A DNA stretch of 64,000 bases from Natrinema mahii. GTDB lineage: Archaea > Halobacteriota > Halobacteria > Halobacteriales > Natrialbaceae. The DNA lies in contig JHUT02000009.1 of assembly GCA_000690595.2 (NCBI GenBank), positions 1 through 64,000 of the forward strand. The letters run 5' to 3'. Shown piece after piece: positions 24,901 through 35,648 of the stretch; positions within the stretch are counted from its first letter, which is position 1, and every line of letters starts with the position of its first letter. The notes beneath the pieces were generated by a model. It did no database searches. It worked only from the letters and a program-made list of their open reading frames with translations, and was not told the origin of the DNA. The translations under genes and the position numbers were made by a program.

Positions 24901-27121
24901 GCGGATGAGCAAGGTCTCGGTGACCGGATCCAGAGCCGTCATGGCTCCGGTCATCGAAACGATCCACGACCTGAACCTGGTCCATCTCTCGGACTACGAC
25001 GGCTCGTGGGAGGGGTTCGACAACGGGAACCCCATCGAGGGAGCCGACGAGGCTTCCGAGAAGCTCGTGACCGTCCGGGCCCTCGAGAGTACCCTCGAGC
25101 TATCGGCCGACGAGGCCGAGCCGGGGCGACTCGATGCGGGCTGGGAGGATCGGCTCGAGGAAGTCCGGACGCGGGTCAACGAACTCGACGACCGGCGCGG
25201 CGAAATCACCGACGAACTGCGGCAGGTCAACGAGAAGATCGACCGCGTCGCGCCCTTCGCCGAGCTCGGGATCGACCTCGACCTGCTGTCGGGGTACGAG
25301 TCGGTCGACGTGGCCGTCGTCGAAGGCCCCGTCGGGGCGATCGAGGACGCCGTCGCGGCGTCCGACGACGTCCGGGCGTTCGAGACGTTTACCGGCGGAG
25401 ACGTCGTGGCGATCGTCGCCGCGCCGACCGCGGACGCCGACGACGCACCGATCGACGACGCGCTGGTCGGCGTCGACGTCACGCGCCACACGGTGCCCGA
25501 GACCGAACAGAGTCCCGAGGCGTACGTCGCCGACCTCGAGGACGAGAAGGCCAGTCTCGAGTCCCGACTCGAAGAGCTCGACGCTGAGCTCGAAACGATC
25601 AAGCGGGAGGAGGCCGGCTTCCTCCTGCGGGCCGAAGAGGAGCTGACGGTCGAGGTCCAGCAGGCGGAAGCGCCGCTGCAGTTCGCGACGACCGATCGCG
25701 CCTTCGTCGCGGAGGGCTGGATCCCGACCGACGACTACGATCGACTCGTCGCCGCGCTGGACGACGCCGTCGGCGACAGCGTCGAGATCGAAGAACTCGA
25801 GCGGGCGGACTACGACCGCCACGGCGCACACAGCCACACCGAAGACGTCCAGGAGGGTGCGCCGTCGGCAGCGGACGAAGACGACGCAGCCGCCGACGCG
25901 GACGACCAACAACAGAAGGCGGTCACGGACGGCGGCTCGACGGTCACGATGGGCGACGAGCCGCCGACGATACAGGACAACCCTGGTCCGGCCAAGCCGT
26001 TCGAACTGCTCGTGCAGGCGGTCAACCGACCGAAGTACAGCGAGCTGGATCCGACGGTTTTCCTGTTCCTGACGTTCCCGGCGTTCTTCGGGTTCATGAT
26101 CGGAGACGCCGGCTACGGGATTCTGTACATCGCCATCGGTGCGTACATGGCGACCCAGTTCGACAGCAAGGGGATCACCAGTCTCGGCGGCGTCGCCATC
26201 TGGGCGGGGCTGTTCACGACTCTCTTCGGGTTCGTGTACGGCGAGATATTCGGCCTGCACATCCTCGGCGAGGTCGTCTGGCACGACCTGTTCAACGTCG
26301 AGCTGTTGCCGCTGAACAAGGGCCTCGAGCCGGCCGCGGGTGACTTCGCGCTCGGCTGGATGGTCGTGAGCGTGCTGGCCGGGATCGTCCACCTGAACAT
26401 CGGGTACATCCTGGACTTCTACGAGAATCTCAGCCACGGATTCAAGGATGCCCTCTTCCACAGCGGTTCCTGGATCCTCATGATCAACGGGATCTGGGTC
26501 TGGATCTTCTCGGCTCAGGCCGAGGGCTCGAAGCCAGATTTCCTGTTCACGACGTTCGCCAGCGACGGACCGTTCCCGATCGGCTTCACCGGGTTCCCCG
26601 AGTGGGTACTCGTTACCGTTCCCGGGATCGAGTTCCCGCTGACGGCTCCGCTGCTCGTCTTCCTGATCGGGCTCGTCATGCTGATCGTCAGCGAACCCGT
26701 CGAGGCAGTCGAATCGCTCGACGTCGTCGTGAACGTCTTCTCGTACACCCGGATGGGAGCAGTGTTGCTCGCGAAGGCCGGCATGGCCTTCGTCGTCAAC
26801 CTGCTGTTCTTCGGAGCCTACGAGGACCCCGACGGCGAGTTCCACTTCCTTCGGAACCACGAACCGAGCTACGTCGCCGAACACTACGGCGAGGGTGCCG
26901 AGGTCATCTTCAACGGCCTCATGCACTCGGGCACCGCGGCCCTGCTCGGTGGACTTGTTATCCTCGTACTCGGACACATCGTCGTGTTAGTTCTTGGCGT
27001 GACAAGCGCCGGCTTACAGGGCGTACGCCTCGAGTACGTCGAATTCTTTAACAAGTTTTATGAAGGCGGTGGGGAGAACTACGAACCGTTCGGAACCGAT
27101 CGAGATCACATCGAGGACTAA
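24887..27121 (+). CDS. atpI: A-type ATP synthase subunit I (a subunit)
   Basis: 744 residues. The N-terminal half is cytoplasmic with two long coiled-coil stretches. A very acidic low-complexity insert (about residues 318-362, DEDDAAADADDQQQKA) separates it from a C-terminal domain with about seven to eight membrane helices that forms the proton half-channels. Arg622 in FSYTRMGAVLLAKAG aligns with the essential channel Arg of V/A-type a subunits (yeast Vph1 SYLRLWAL). The gene overlaps atpH and is followed seven bases later by atpK. Confidence 0.95.
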   Translation: MLRPERMSKVSVTGSRAVMAPVIETIHDLNLVHLSDYDGSWEGFDNGNPIEGADEASEKLVTVRALESTLELSADEAEPGRLDAGWEDRLEEVRTRVNELDDRRGEITDELRQVNEKIDRVAPFAELGIDLDLLSGYESVDVAVVEGPVGAIEDAVAASDDVRAFETFTGGDVVAIVAAPTADADDAPIDDALVGVDVTRHTVPETEQSPEAYVADLEDEKASLESRLEELDAELETIKREEAGFLLRAEEELTVEVQQAEAPLQFATTDRAFVAEGWIPTDDYDRLVAALDDAVGDSVEIEELERADYDRHGAHSHTEDVQEGAPSAADEDDAAADADDQQQKAVTDGGSTVTMGDEPPTIQDNPGPAKPFELLVQAVNRPKYSELDPTVFLFLTFPAFFGFMIGDAGYGILYIAIGAYMATQFDSKGITSLGGVAIWAGLFTTLFGFVYGEIFGLHILGEVVWHDLFNVELLPLNKGLEPAAGDFALGWMVVSVLAGIVHLNIGYILDFYENLSHGFKDALFHSGSWILMINGIWVWIFSAQAEGSKPDFLFTTFASDGPFPIGFTGFPEWVLVTVPGIEFPLTAPLLVFLIGLVMLIVSEPVEAVESLDVVVNVFSYTRMGAVLLAKAGMAFVVNLLFFGAYEDPDGEFHFLRNHEPSYVAEHYGEGAEVIFNGLMHSGTAALLGGLVILVLGHIVVLVLGVTSAGLQGVRLEYVEFFNKFYEGGGENYEPFGTDRDHIED

Positions 27122-27128
27122 GTAAACC

Positions 27129-27440
27129 ATGACTGAAATCGCACTCACAGAACTGCCGGCGTTCGTCGAGACGGCAAGTATCGCACTTCAGAACAACGGA
27201 TCTGCCGCAATGGGCCCGGAGGCAGCCCAGAACATGGCAGACGGGTACGGAGCCGCCGCAGCAGGGATCGCTGTCGGTCTGGCGGCGCTCGCAGCGGGGT
27301 ATGCAGAGCGAGGTATCGGTGCCGCAGCAGTCGGCGCGATCGCCGAGGACGACGACATGTTCGTCCCGGGTCTGATCATGACCGTCCTTCCTGAGACGCT
27401 CGTGATCCTGGCCCTGGTCGTCGTCTTCATCCTCGGATAA
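27129..27440 (+). CDS. atpK: A-type ATP synthase subunit K (c ring proteolipid)
   Basis: 103 residues. After a leader-like N-terminus of about 38 residues come two membrane helices: the Gly/Ala-rich AAAAGIAVGLAALAAGYAE and MFVPGLIMTVLPETLVILAL. Glu89 in LPETLVI is the ion-carrying carboxylate. It is a single-hairpin proteolipid with one carboxylate per subunit. The predicted ion is H+ given the haloarchaeal setting, but the Na+/H+ choice is not proven from sequence. Twenty-one bases separate it from atpE. Confidence 0.94.
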   Translation: MTEIALTELPAFVETASIALQNNGSAAMGPEAAQNMADGYGAAAAGIAVGLAALAAGYAERGIGAAAVGAIAEDDDMFVPGLIMTVLPETLVILALVVVFILG

Positions 27441-27461
27441 CCACTTCCCCCTTCTCCCACA

Positions 27462-28043
27462 ATGAGTTTGGACACAGTCGTCAAAGACATTCGAGAAGAG
27501 GCCAACGCGCGTGCGGAGGACATCCGCAGTGAGGGCGAGACGCGCGCCGAGGAGATCGAATCGGCGGCCGAGGCCGACGCCGAGGAGATCCGCGCCGATG
27601 CGGAAGCCGAGGTCGACCGCGAGATCGACCAGCTCCGCGAACAGCGCCTCTCCAGTGCGAAGCTGGAGGCGAAACAGAAGCGTCTGGAGGCCCGCCGCGA
27701 CGTCCTCGGGGAGGTCCGTGAGGCCGTCGAGGACGAACTCGCCGCCCTCGAGGGAGACGTCCGCGAGGAACTCACTCGCGACCTGCTCGAGGCCGCGAGC
27801 GAGGAGTTCGACGAGGGCGACGACGTCAGCGTCTACGGTCGCGCCGACGACGAAGAGTTGCTCGAGTCGATCGTCGCGGACTACGACGGCTACGCCTACG
27901 CCGGCGAGGTCGACTGTCTCGGCGGCGTCGTCGTCGAGAGCGACCAGTCCCGGGTCCGGGTCAACAACACGTTCGACTCGGTGCTGGAAGACGTCTGGGA
28001 AGACAACCTCCAGGAGATCAGCAACCGACTCTTCGAGCAATGA
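27462..28043 (+). CDS. atpE: A-type ATP synthase subunit E
   Basis: 193 residues. The first 100 residues are a long charged coiled coil (ARAEDIRSEGETRAEEIES). A globular C-terminal domain includes DEELLESIVADYDGY and GGVVVESDQSRVRVNNTF, the conserved end of subunit E. It pairs with subunit H in the peripheral stalks and contacts the A3B3 head. Its stop overlaps the start of atpC (ATGA). Confidence 0.94.
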   Translation: MSLDTVVKDIREEANARAEDIRSEGETRAEEIESAAEADAEEIRADAEAEVDREIDQLREQRLSSAKLEAKQKRLEARRDVLGEVREAVEDELAALEGDVREELTRDLLEAASEEFDEGDDVSVYGRADDEELLESIVADYDGYAYAGEVDCLGGVVVESDQSRVRVNNTFDSVLEDVWEDNLQEISNRLFEQ

Positions 28044-29107
28044 GCGCAGGTGCCTCGAATCCGGAATACGTGAACGCTCGCGTTCGGTCGCGCCGAGCCT
28101 CGCTGTTCTCGGACGAAGACTACCGCAAGCTGATCCGGATGGGGCCGAGCGAGATCGCGCGGTTCATGGAGGAGACCGAGTACGAACGCGAGATCAACGA
28201 ACTCGGCGCGCGGTTCTCGGGCGTCGACCTGATCGAATACGCGCTGAACCGCAACCTCGCGAAGCACTTCGAAGACCTGATCGACTGGGCCGACGGTCGC
28301 CTCTACGACCTCATCGCCCGCTACCTGCGGAAGTTCGACGTCTGGAACCTGAAGACGATCATCCGCGGGATCTACACCGACACCGCCCCCGAGGACATCC
28401 GGACCGACCTCATCCGCGCCGGCGAACTCGAGGAGCGGACGATCGACCGGCTCCTCGAGACCGACGACATCGAGGACGCGATCGAAGTGCTGTACGGGAC
28501 GATCTACTACGAGCCGCTGACCGTCGCCTACGAGGAGTTCGAGGAGACCGGCGCGCTCGTCCCCCTCGAGAACGCCTTAGACCGGGAGTTCTACGAGAAC
28601 CTGCTGGCGGACGTCTCGGGTGGCCCGGGCGACGAGCCACAGGAGGGCCCGGAAGCGAAGTACATCGAGTTCCTACAGGCCGAGATCGACTTCCGGAACG
28701 CCCGGAACGCGCTGCGACTCGCCCGCAGCGGTGCCGATCTCGACCCCGCGACCTACTACATCGACGGCGGCGTCCTGTTCGACGAGTCGGAGCTGAGCCG
28801 ACTGGTCGGCGACTACGACGCGCTGGTCGATCACATCGCCGAGAACCGCCGCTACGGGGACCGACTCTCCGCGGCGCTCGGACAGCTCCGCGAGGCTGAC
28901 AGCCTTATCCAGTTCGAACACGCACTAGACGCTGCGTTGCTCGAGTACGCCGATACGCTCTCGAGCATCTATCCGGCCTCGGTATCGGCCGTGTTGTCGT
29001 ACATCCTCGCGAAGGAACGGGAGGTCGAGAACATCCGCGCGATCGCGCGTGGTCGCGAGGTCGGACTCGACGAGAACGAGATCGAAGAGGAGCTGGTGAT
29101 CCTATGA
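28040..29107 (+). CDS. atpC: A-type ATP synthase subunit C
   Basis: 355 residues, soluble and mostly helical, with the conserved N-terminal NPEYVNARVRSRRASLF and C-terminal SYILAKEREVENIRAIARGR that mark the V/A-type C (d) subunit. It is the funnel joining the central stalk to the c ring. The stop overlaps the atpF start by four bases, so translation is probably coupled through E-C-F. Confidence 0.94.
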   Translation: MSAGASNPEYVNARVRSRRASLFSDEDYRKLIRMGPSEIARFMEETEYEREINELGARFSGVDLIEYALNRNLAKHFEDLIDWADGRLYDLIARYLRKFDVWNLKTIIRGIYTDTAPEDIRTDLIRAGELEERTIDRLLETDDIEDAIEVLYGTIYYEPLTVAYEEFEETGALVPLENALDREFYENLLADVSGGPGDEPQEGPEAKYIEFLQAEIDFRNARNALRLARSGADLDPATYYIDGGVLFDESELSRLVGDYDALVDHIAENRRYGDRLSAALGQLREADSLIQFEHALDAALLEYADTLSSIYPASVSAVLSYILAKEREVENIRAIARGREVGLDENEIEEELVIL

Positions 29108-29436
29108 GCCAGGAGATCGCAGTCGTCGGCAGCCCGGAGTTCACGACCGGCTTCCGCCTCGCGGGCGTCCGTCGGTTCGAGAACGTCCCGGACGACGAGA
29201 AAGACGAGCGACTCGACGACGCTGCAACGGCAGCCCTCGAAGACGAGGGCGTCGGCATCGTCGTCATGCACGACGACGACCTCGAGTACCTGTCGCGCAA
29301 CGTGCGCCAGGAAGTCGAGACGAGCGTCGAGCCGGTCGTCGTCACCATCGGGAGCGGCACCGGTGGCGGGGGGCTGCGCGACCAGATCAAGCGTGCGATC
29401 GGTATCGACCTGATGGACGAGGACGAAGACAGCTAA
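29104..29436 (+). CDS. atpF: A-type ATP synthase subunit F
   Basis: 110 residues with the flavodoxin-like start EIAVVGSPEFTTGFRLAGVR and DEGVGIVVMHDDDLEYL. It is part of the central stalk with D. The C-terminal end (GLRDQIKRAIGIDLM) carries the helix known to contact the head in related enzymes. It is followed three bases later by atpA. Confidence 0.94.
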   Translation: MSQEIAVVGSPEFTTGFRLAGVRRFENVPDDEKDERLDDAATAALEDEGVGIVVMHDDDLEYLSRNVRQEVETSVEPVVVTIGSGTGGGGLRDQIKRAIGIDLMDEDEDS

Positions 29437-29439
29437 ACT

Positions 29440-31203
29440 ATGAGCCAGGCAGAACAAACCGAGACCGTCGACGAAGACGGTGTAATCGAAAGCGTGAGCG
29501 GTCCCGTCGTGACCGCCACGGACCTCGACGCCCGGATGAACGACGTCGTCTACGTCGGCGACGAAGGACTGATGGGCGAGGTCATCGAGATCGAAGGGAA
29601 CCTGACCACGATTCAGGTCTACGAGGAAACCTCCGGCGTCGGCCCGGGCGAACCCGTCGAGAACACGGGCGAGCCCCTGAGCGTCGACCTCGGACCCGGC
29701 ATGATGGACTCCATCTACGACGGCGTCCAGCGTCCGCTGGACGTCCTCGAGGACAAGATGGGGACCGCGTTCCTCGACCGCGGGGTCGACGCGCCCGGTA
29801 TCGACCTCGAGAAGGAGTGGGAGTTCGAACCCACCGTCGAAGAAGGCGACGCGGTCGAGCCCGGCGACGTCGTCGGGGTCGTCGAGGAAACGGTCACCAT
29901 CGACCACAAGGTCATGGTGCCGCCGGACTACGAGGGCGGCGAAGTTGCGTCGGTCGAGAGCGGCGAGTTCACGGTCGAGGAGACCGTCGTCGAACTCGAC
30001 AACGGCGAGGAGATCCAGATGCACCAGGAGTGGCCGGTTCGTGAAGCCCGGCCCGCCGGTGAGAAGGAGACGCCGACCGAGCCGCTGGTGACCGGCCAGC
30101 GCGTCCAGGACGGCCTCTTCCCACTCGCGAAGGGTGGGACGGCGGCGATTCCGGGCCCATTCGGGTCCGGAAAGACCGTCACCCAGCAACAGCTCGCCAA
30201 GTGGTCCGACGCGGACATCGTCGTCTACATCGGCTGTGGCGAACGGGGCAACGAGATGACCGAGGTCATCGAGGACTTCCCGGAACTGCCGGACCCACAG
30301 ACCGGGAACCCGCTGATGGCCCGAACCTGCCTCATCGCCAACACGTCGAACATGCCCGTCGCGGCCCGTGAATCCTGCATTTACACGGGCATCACGATCG
30401 CGGAGTACTACCGCGACATGGGCTACGACGTCGCGCTGATGGCCGACTCCACCTCCCGGTGGGCCGAGGCCATGCGGGAGATCTCGAGCCGACTCGAGGA
30501 GATGCCCGGCGAAGAGGGCTACCCCGCGTATCTGGCCGCTGCGCTCTCGGAGTTCTACGAGCGCGCCGGCAAGTTCCAGCTCCTTGGCGGCGGCGAGGGA
30601 TCGATCTCGGTCGTCGGGGCGGTCTCGCCGCCGGGCGGTGACTTCTCCGAGCCGGTCACCCAGAACACGCTGCGTATCGTCAAGACGTTCTGGGCGCTGG
30701 ACGCCGACCTCGCCGAGCGTCGGCACTTCCCCTCGATCAACTGGAACGAGTCCTACTCACTGTACAAGGACCAGCTCGACCCGTGGTGGACGGACAACGT
30801 CGCCGGCGACTGGGCCGAAACGCGCCAGTGGGCCGTCGACGTCTTGGACGAGGAAGACGAGCTTCAGGAGATCGTTCAGCTCGTCGGCAAGGACGCGCTG
30901 CCGGAGGACCAGCAGCTCACGCTCGAGGTCGCCCGCTACCTGCGTGAGGCGTGGCTCCAGCAGAACGCCCTACACGACGTGGACACCTACTGCGAACCCG
31001 AGAAGACCTACCGGATGCTCGGTGCGATCCAGACGTTCAACGACGAGGCCTTCGAGGCACTCGACGCCGGCGTGCCGCCGGAGGAGATCACGGACGTCGA
31101 CGCCGCGCCGAAGCTCAACCGGATGGGCACGGCCGAGGAGTGGGAGGAGTTCATCGACGAGATCGAGAACGACCTCAAAGAACAACTACGCGCACTGTAC
31201 TAA
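29440..31203 (+). CDS. atpA: A-type ATP synthase subunit A (catalytic)
   Basis: 587 residues. The order is beta-barrel N-terminus, then the non-homologous region typical of V/A-type A subunits (about 110-200), then the nucleotide-binding domain with P-loop GPFGSGKT at 239-246 and the downstream GERGNEM and [11 protein letters not shown] motifs. The C-terminal helical domain ends near [15 protein letters not shown]-like sequence. No intein is present. It binds and turns over ATP in the A3B3 hexamer. Two bases separate it from atpB. Confidence 0.96.
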   Translation: MSQAEQTETVDEDGVIESVSGPVVTATDLDARMNDVVYVGDEGLMGEVIEIEGNLTTIQVYEETSGVGPGEPVENTGEPLSVDLGPGMMDSIYDGVQRPLDVLEDKMGTAFLDRGVDAPGIDLEKEWEFEPTVEEGDAVEPGDVVGVVEETVTIDHKVMVPPDYEGGEVASVESGEFTVEETVVELDNGEEIQMHQEWPVREARPAGEKETPTEPLVTGQRVQDGLFPLAKGGTAAIPGPFGSGKTVTQQQLAKWSDADIVVYIGCGERGNEMTEVIEDFPELPDPQTGNPLMARTCLIANTSNMPVAARESCIYTGITIAEYYRDMGYDVALMADSTSRWAEAMREISSRLEEMPGEEGYPAYLAAALSEFYERAGKFQLLGGGEGSISVVGAVSPPGGDFSEPVTQNTLRIVKTFWALDADLAERRHFPSINWNESYSLYKDQLDPWWTDNVAGDWAETRQWAVDVLDEEDELQEIVQLVGKDALPEDQQLTLEVARYLREAWLQQNALHDVDTYCEPEKTYRMLGAIQTFNDEAFEALDAGVPPEEITDVDAAPKLNRMGTAEEWEEFIDEIENDLKEQLRALY

Positions 31204-31205
31204 CG

Positions 31206-32615
31206 ATGAAAGAGTACCAGACTATCACGGAAATCAGCGGTCCGCTGGTGTTCGCCGAGGTCGACGAGCCCGTCGGGTACGACGAGATCGTCGAGATCGA
31301 GACCGAGGACGGACGGACGCTGCGCGGCCAGGTGCTGGAATCGAGCGAGGGTATCGTCTCGATCCAGGTGTTCGAAGGGACGGGCGGGATCGACCGCAAC
31401 GCCTCCGTTCGCTTCCTGGGCGAGACGATGAAGATGCCCGTCACCGAGGACCTCCTCGGGCGGGTGCTTGACGGCTCCGGGAACCCGATCGACGGCGGCC
31501 CGGAAATCGTCCCCGACAAGCGACAGGACATCGTCGGCAAGGCGATCAACCCCTACTCCCGGGAGTACCCCGAGGAGTTCATCCAGACCGGCGTCTCCGC
31601 CATCGACGGCATGAACACGCTGGTCCGGGGCCAGAAGCTGCCGATCTTCTCCGGATCCGGCCTGCCCCACAACGAACTCGCACTGCAGATCGCCCGGCAG
31701 GCGACGGTGCCCGAAGAAGACGAGGAGGGCGAAGGCTCCGAGTTCGCCGTCATCTTCGGCGCGATGGGGATCACCCAGGAAGAGGCAAACGAGTTCATGG
31801 ACGACTTCGAGCGCACCGGGGCCTTGGAGCGGTCGGTCGTCTTCATGAACCTCGCGGACGACCCGGCAGTCGAGCGCCAGGTCACCCCGCGACTCGCCTT
31901 GACCACGGCCGAGTACCTGGCCTTCGAGAAGGACTACCACGTACTGGTCATCCTGACGGACATGACCAACTACTGTGAGGCACTGCGCGAGATCGGCGCC
32001 GCACGTGAGGAGGTCCCGGGCCGCCGTGGCTACCCCGGGTACATGTACACCGACCTGGCACAGCTCTACGAGCGCGCCGGTCGAATCGAGGGTAAAGAGG
32101 GCTCGGTCACGCAGATCCCGATCCTGACGATGCCCGGCGACGACGACACGCACCCGATTCCGGACCTGACCGGCTACATTACCGAGGGCCAGATCATGAT
32201 GGATCGGGACCTCAACAGCCAGGGTATCGAACCGCCGGTCAACGTCCTGCCCAGCCTCTCGCGGCTGATGGACGACGGGATCGGCGAGGGCCTGACCCGC
32301 GAGGACCACGGCGACGTCTCCGACCAGATGTACGCCGCCTACGCGGAGGGTGAGGACCTGCGCGACCTCGTGAACATCGTCGGTCGCGAGGCGCTGTCCG
32401 AGCGCGACAACAAGTTCCTCGACTTCGCCGACCGCTTCGAGGCGGAGTTCGTCCAGCAGGGGTACGACACCAACCGCTCGATCGACGACACCCTCGAGCT
32501 CGGCTGGGACCTCCTCTCGGACCTGCCGAAAGAGGAACTCAACCGTATCGACGAGGAACTCATCGCGGAACACTACCGCGAGGACGAATCGGCCGAGGCC
32601 GTCCAGGCCGACTGA
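31206..32615 (+). CDS. atpB: A-type ATP synthase subunit B (regulatory)
   Basis: 469 residues from ATG 31206. The P-loop position reads [14 protein letters not shown], lacking the GxxxxGKT consensus, as expected of the non-catalytic B subunit. SLSRLMDDG carries the conserved Arg that reaches the neighbouring catalytic site. An upstream extension of the same frame through atpA is a shadow. The C-terminal tail is acidic. The operon would normally continue to atpD, but here it is followed by a CoA ligase. Confidence 0.96.
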   Translation: MKEYQTITEISGPLVFAEVDEPVGYDEIVEIETEDGRTLRGQVLESSEGIVSIQVFEGTGGIDRNASVRFLGETMKMPVTEDLLGRVLDGSGNPIDGGPEIVPDKRQDIVGKAINPYSREYPEEFIQTGVSAIDGMNTLVRGQKLPIFSGSGLPHNELALQIARQATVPEEDEEGEGSEFAVIFGAMGITQEEANEFMDDFERTGALERSVVFMNLADDPAVERQVTPRLALTTAEYLAFEKDYHVLVILTDMTNYCEALREIGAAREEVPGRRGYPGYMYTDLAQLYERAGRIEGKEGSVTQIPILTMPGDDDTHPIPDLTGYITEGQIMMDRDLNSQGIEPPVNVLPSLSRLMDDGIGEGLTREDHGDVSDQMYAAYAEGEDLRDLVNIVGREALSERDNKFLDFADRFEAEFVQQGYDTNRSIDDTLELGWDLLSDLPKEELNRIDEELIAEHYREDESAEAVQAD

Positions 32616-32762
32616 CGACCGTCTCACTTTTCGCCGCCGCTGCGGTTTCGCGACTCGAGCGACGAGATTCGTTCACGCGCACGCGTGCGTCGCGTTCGAC
32701 CACTGTCACTGCGTGCAACGGGGGGAAAGGATCGTATGGATCGTCGGTGAAGCGTGCTATGT

Positions 32763-34376
32763 ATGCACAAACCACTGCTCGTCCCGGAGTTCTTAGACCG
32801 GGCGCGAACCCACTACGGGGACGACGAGGCGGTCGTTGCGACGACGGGCCAACGGTTCACCTACGACGACCTCGGCGAGCGCGCCGATCGGTTTGCGGCG
32901 GCGCTGCAGGAACGGGGGATCGAGAAGGGTGATCGGGTCGCCGTGTTGGACCCGAACACCCACTACCACCTCGAGGCGGCCTACGGAACGATGCAGACGG
33001 GGGCGATCCACACGCCGCTGAACTACCGGCTCACGCCCGAGGACTTCGAGTACATCCTCTCGGACGCGGGCGTCGACGCGATCTACGCCGACTACGAGTA
33101 CGCCGAGCGAATCGAGGCGATCCGCGACGAGGTGCCGACAGAGACGTTCATTACGAACGACGACGCCGAAGTGGAGGGCGACTGGGAGGAGTTCGACGCC
33201 GTCCTCGAGGACGCCGGCCCCGAGTACGACCGGCCGGAGATGAGCGAGGACGAGATCATCACGATCAACTACACCTCGGGAACGACGGGGGATCCGAAGG
33301 GGGTCTGCCGAACGCATCGCTGCGAGACGATCCACGCCTACTTGCTGGTCGCCCATCAGGATATCACCGACGACGACACCTACCTGTGGACGTTACCGAT
33401 GTTCCACGCGAACGGCTGGGGCCACATCTTCGCGGTGACCGGGATCGGCGCGACCCACGTCTGTACGCGCGGGGTCGACGCCGCGGAGATCTTCGAGACC
33501 GTTCGTTCGGAGGACATCTCCTACATGTGCGGCGCGCCGACGGTGCTGAACATGCTGATCGACTACTACCGCGAGAACGAGCCCGCAACGACCGGTGACG
33601 CCGACGTACGACTCGCGACCGCCGGCTCGGCCCCGCCGGAGGCGACCATCCGGACCGTCGAGGACGAGTTCGGCTGGTACCTGAAACACGTCTACGGCGC
33701 GACCGAGACGGGGCCGCTGATCACGACCTCCGACGCGCGCCGGCACTTCGACGACTCGAGCGACGACCAGTTCCGGATCAAGAAACGGCAGGGACTGGCC
33801 TATCTTGGCACCGAGATCCGGGTCGTCGACGAGGACGGCAACGACGTTCCACGGGACGACGAGACGCTGGGCGAGGTCGTCGTCCGGGGCAACCAGATCA
33901 TGGAGAAGTACTGGAACAAGCCCGAGGCCACCGAGGAGGCCTTCACCGACCGCGTCGAGGGCTACTACCACACCGGCGACCTCGCGACCGTCGACGGGAA
34001 CGGCATGATCGCGATTCAGGACCGCAAGAAAGACATCATCATCTCCGGCGGGGAAAACATCTCGAGCATCGAACTCGAGGACGCGTTGTTCGACCACGAG
34101 GCGGTCGCGGACGCGGCGGTGATCCCGGCACCGAGCGACGAGTGGGGCGAGACGCCCAAAGCCTTCGTCGTCCCGTCGAACGACGATCCGAACGATCCGC
34201 CCGTGTCGCCCGATGAACTGACGGAATTCACCCGCGACCAGCTCGCGGGGTACAAGGTCGTCCGGCGGATCGAGTACGTCAACGAGTTGCCGACGACCGC
34301 GACCGGCAAGGTCCAGAAGTACGAACTCCGTCAGGAGGAGTGGGACGACGAAGAGCGGATGGTCGGGCAGGGGTGA
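32763..34376 (+). CDS. AMP-binding acyl-CoA synthetase
   Basis: 537 residues (ATG 32763 preferred; an in-frame GTG nine bases up is possible). The adenylation P-loop YTSGTTGDPKG is near residue 170. It is followed by YGATETG, GYYHTGDLATVDG and the catalytic Lys in PTTATGKVQKYELR near the end. It activates a carboxylate to acyl-AMP and then acyl-CoA. The subgroup resembles medium/long-chain or branched fatty acyl-CoA synthetases; the substrate cannot be read. It sits 147 bases after atpB, in the gap between atpB and atpD. That gap contains a 12-base palindrome CGCACGCGTGCG (32678-32689). Confidence 0.92.
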   Translation: MHKPLLVPEFLDRARTHYGDDEAVVATTGQRFTYDDLGERADRFAAALQERGIEKGDRVAVLDPNTHYHLEAAYGTMQTGAIHTPLNYRLTPEDFEYILSDAGVDAIYADYEYAERIEAIRDEVPTETFITNDDAEVEGDWEEFDAVLEDAGPEYDRPEMSEDEIITINYTSGTTGDPKGVCRTHRCETIHAYLLVAHQDITDDDTYLWTLPMFHANGWGHIFAVTGIGATHVCTRGVDAAEIFETVRSEDISYMCGAPTVLNMLIDYYRENEPATTGDADVRLATAGSAPPEATIRTVEDEFGWYLKHVYGATETGPLITTSDARRHFDDSSDDQFRIKKRQGLAYLGTEIRVVDEDGNDVPRDDETLGEVVVRGNQIMEKYWNKPEATEEAFTDRVEGYYHTGDLATVDGNGMIAIQDRKKDIIISGGENISSIELEDALFDHEAVADAAVIPAPSDEWGETPKAFVVPSNDDPNDPPVSPDELTEFTRDQLAGYKVVRRIEYVNELPTTATGKVQKYELRQEEWDDEERMVGQG

Positions 34377-34496
34377 CGCTCGAGCCGATAGTCGGGTCCG
34401 GACCGGACCCGACTGCTCCGTGTCGTTACGGCGTCCTATATAGGTCAGTATTCCGAACATAGCAACGGATTAGTAGGTTTTGGCGGATTCTCGGGT

Positions 34497-35642
34497 ATGT
34501 CCGACCCGACAGGGACGACGCGACGCGCAGTGCTTTCGAGTGGGGCCACCGCCGGGGCCGTCGCGGTCGCGGGCTGTCTTAGCGACCTCACCGGCGGGGA
34601 GAGCGGCGAAACGTACACCGTCGGCCACGGCGAGTACGAAACCGAGGTCGACGCCTCGACGTTTCCCGACGAACTGCAGATCTACTGCGTCCAGACCGGC
34701 TGGTCGAACTGGGGGGCCGTCATGGAGGCGTTCGAGGAAGAGTACGACCTCCCGCTGTACGACGCGCAGGGCTCCTCCGGCGAGGCCCTCGAGGACATGC
34801 GGGCGAACGCCCGGAACCCGACCCACTCGGCGTACAACGGCGGCTACTCGTTCGGCCTCGAGGCGATGAACGACGACCTGACGACCGACTACAAGCCGGC
34901 CAACTGGGACGTCGTCCCCGACGATCTAAAGACCGACAACGGACACGTGACCGCGACCCGACAGATGACGACCGCGGTGACTTACCGGGCGGACGTCTAC
35001 GAGGAACGCGGGCTCGACGCCCCCGAAACGTGGGAGGATCTGAAACACCCCGACATCGCGCAGGATCTGGCGTTCACGCCACCCCACACCGCCAACGGGC
35101 AGGCCTCCGCGCTGTCGGTCAATCGGGCCTACGGCGGCGACCTCGACGATCTCGATCCGGTCATCGAGTACCACGAGGAGATCGCCGACCACGGCGCGGA
35201 CTTCCGGCGTAACGTCGAGGGGCCGATGACCAGCGGCGAGATCTCGACCGTCGTCGAGTACGACTACACCGGCCTCAACCTCAAGTACAACAACGACGAG
35301 TTCGACGAGGACCAGATCGAGGTCGCGATCCTCGAGGGGCCCGACGGCGAGCCGGGCGCGATGAACGTCCCCTACGGCTACGCGCTCCTGCGGAACGCGC
35401 CCAACCCCGAGGCGGCGAAGCTGTTCATGGACTACGTCCTGACCGAGGACTGTCAGGCGCTGTTTTTCGACGCCTACGTCCGCCCGATCCGGGCGAACGA
35501 ACTCGACCAGCCCGACGAGTTCCCCAACCAGTCGTCCTACGAGGCGGCGGGCTTTACCGTCGACCAGCAGACCCTCGTCGAGAACCAGACCGACATTCAG
35601 GAGGAACTCGTCGACCGAACCCCGCTGCAGGGAGCCCAGTGA
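34497..35642 (+). CDS. ABC importer substrate-binding Tat lipoprotein (family 1)
   Basis: 381 residues. The Tat signal T-R9-R10-AVLSSG and lipobox VAGC (Cys27) anchor it outside the membrane. The mature protein has the two-lobe Fe3+/thiamine/putrescine/phosphonate type II fold, with PETWEDLKHPDIAQD and MNVPYGYALLRNAPNPEAAK as family-typical stretches. It is the first gene of a four-gene importer (binding protein, two permeases, ATPase). Iron, thiamine, polyamine or aminoethylphosphonate are all possible; no decisive ligand residues are visible to me. The palindrome CCTATATAGG at 34435-34444 may hold its TATA box. Confidence 0.9.
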   Translation: MSDPTGTTRRAVLSSGATAGAVAVAGCLSDLTGGESGETYTVGHGEYETEVDASTFPDELQIYCVQTGWSNWGAVMEAFEEEYDLPLYDAQGSSGEALEDMRANARNPTHSAYNGGYSFGLEAMNDDLTTDYKPANWDVVPDDLKTDNGHVTATRQMTTAVTYRADVYEERGLDAPETWEDLKHPDIAQDLAFTPPHTANGQASALSVNRAYGGDLDDLDPVIEYHEEIADHGADFRRNVEGPMTSGEISTVVEYDYTGLNLKYNNDEFDEDQIEVAILEGPDGEPGAMNVPYGYALLRNAPNPEAAKLFMDYVLTEDCQALFFDAYVRPIRANELDQPDEFPNQSSYEAAGFTVDQQTLVENQTDIQEELVDRTPLQGAQ

Positions 35643-35648
35643 TCGCGG

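Noticed and set aside
30951-31205. N-terminal extension of AtpB into atpA
   Set aside because: The extension is low complexity and antifamily-like. [14 protein letters not shown] at 31206 is the conserved AtpB start.
32678-32689. CGCACGCGTGCG palindrome as an operator of the CoA ligase
   Set aside because: In DNA this GC-rich a 12-base CG palindrome is not strong evidence, and it lies far from any clear TATA box. Kept only as a note.
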